A stretch of 60,631 bases of DNA from Phycisphaerales bacterium (GTDB lineage Bacteria > Planctomycetota > Phycisphaerae > Phycisphaerales > JAGLTS01), in contig JAGLTS010000097.1 in NCBI GenBank assembly GCA_023135165.1, positions 1 to 60,631 of the forward strand, read 5' to 3'. Each line of letters starts with the position of its first letter. The first letter of the stretch is position 1. Both the position numbers and the translations under genes were made by a program. Below, in pieces: positions 60,392 through 60,631 of the stretch. A model generated the notes under the pieces. The model was not told the origin of the DNA. It ran no database searches and saw nothing but the letters and a program-made list of their open reading frames with translations.

Positions 60392-60631
60392 CGGCAGCAC
60401 CTCCCCGCCCAGCGCTCGACGGAATCCCCGGGAGTGAGTCGGGTGGACATGGGGGCATTATGGTTCTTTGATGCGGGATCGCCAAGTCGTAGCGTGTGGG
60501 CTGGCCTGATGTACGCGAGATGTACAGGGATGCGCGCGTTGCGGGGAGAATGCGCGAACGGGGATAACCTGCGAGCGAGTGTGATTGCCTTTCCGGCGCT
60601 CCCCCAGGCGGCTCCAAGGAGTTGCATCTAT
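60392..60631. other. Upstream region of the restriction gene, to window end
   Basis: It contains the promoter at 60457-60485. Minus-strand frames here (for example 60388-60627) have no family resemblance and overlap the promoter, so they are not called. Confidence 0.4.
60457..60485 (-). promoter_or_regulatory. Promoter of the type IIL restriction gene
   Basis: On the minus strand TTGGCG, a 17-base spacer and CATAAT form the best-spaced sigma-70-type promoter in the window. The predicted start near 60450 gives a leader of about 60 bases before ATG 60391, including the GGGAGG site. Confidence 0.55.

Noticed and set aside
56034..60485. BREX or DISARM defence system
   Set aside because: The methyltransferase and PLD protein superficially recall pglX or drmMI with drmC, but pglZ, brxC, drmA and drmB are absent. 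The enzyme's N-terminal D-x9-ExK nuclease makes it a self-contained type IIL enzyme. Genes beyond the right end of the window were not visible.
60388..60627. Small minus-strand frame upstream of the restriction gene
   Set aside because: It spans the best promoter in the window, overlaps the start of the restriction gene and has no recognisable features.
1..60631. CRISPR array, tRNA, rRNA or tmRNA genes
   Set aside because: No regularly spaced repeats, cloverleaf with GGTTCRA T-loop, or rRNA-like stretch was recognised by eye on either strand. A covariance search could still find a missed tRNA.

Overview
The window is GC-rich and gene-dense. Its gene content points to a planctomycete, plausibly class Phycisphaerae. 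The pointers are a dockerin-like tail (DINRDGLIDTQD), a 3-keto-disaccharide hydrolase (DUF1080), several Gfo/Idh/MocA oxidoreductases (two Tat-exported), a DUF1570 metalloprotease, a NupG-like MFS transporter with sugar isomerases, and paired ECF sigma/anti-sigma modules. This placement is inference from content; no rRNA or tRNA gene was found to anchor it.

Layout, left to right. 1-764: a truncated ORF and three tiny genes coupled by GTGA overlaps, unlike their neighbours. 1008-10628 (+): proS, a two-subunit ATP-citrate-lyase-like pair (the large subunit carries about 300 extra residues) and sdhCAB, which together form a TCA / citrate-cleavage block. 10646-14814 (-): ECF sigma factor, membrane anti-sigma, secreted protein, aspartokinase. 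15011-24422: an orphan dockerin-like ORF, a membrane-bound PP2C/RsbU phosphatase, a lipoprotein cyclophilin, a response regulator, thiL with a TsaE-YacG fusion, a TIM-barrel isomerase and queG. 24446-34582 (-): eight tightly coupled genes (VWA membrane protein, secreted protein, ExbB-like, two ExbD-like, secreted repeat protein, J-like/TM/periplasmic protein, secreted zinc-ribbon protein). This looks like one ion-driven envelope machine and is the best candidate for an undescribed system.

34701-36075: pyrH-frr. 36125-45002: a carbohydrate locus. A DUF1080 lipoprotein faces an operon of Gfo/Idh/MocA, TIM-barrel and MFS genes; divergent from that is a tight operon of Tat-exported Gfo/Idh/MocA, ApbE, a second Tat-exported Gfo/Idh/MocA and a membrane c-type haem protein. 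This suggests redox-based sugar breakdown with an extracytoplasmic electron exit. 45072-55691: a membrane phosphatase, recR, rpoN, a COG2403 GTPase next to ornithine aminotransferase, a TPR-sulfotransferase, a DUF1570 protease, a small lipoprotein and a second ECF sigma/anti-sigma pair.

56034-60485 (-): a restriction-modification locus. It holds a single-chain MmeI-like type IIL enzyme, a PLD-family nuclease and a frameshifted remnant of a second methyltransferase 3' end. A perfect 19-base palindrome occurs in the intergenic end and again, in frame, inside the methyltransferase gene. The C-terminal part of the methyltransferase and the PLD gene look AT-richer than everything else, which suggests exchange of the specificity module.

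All domain calls are by eye from translated sequence and recalled family motifs; no alignment or database search was run.
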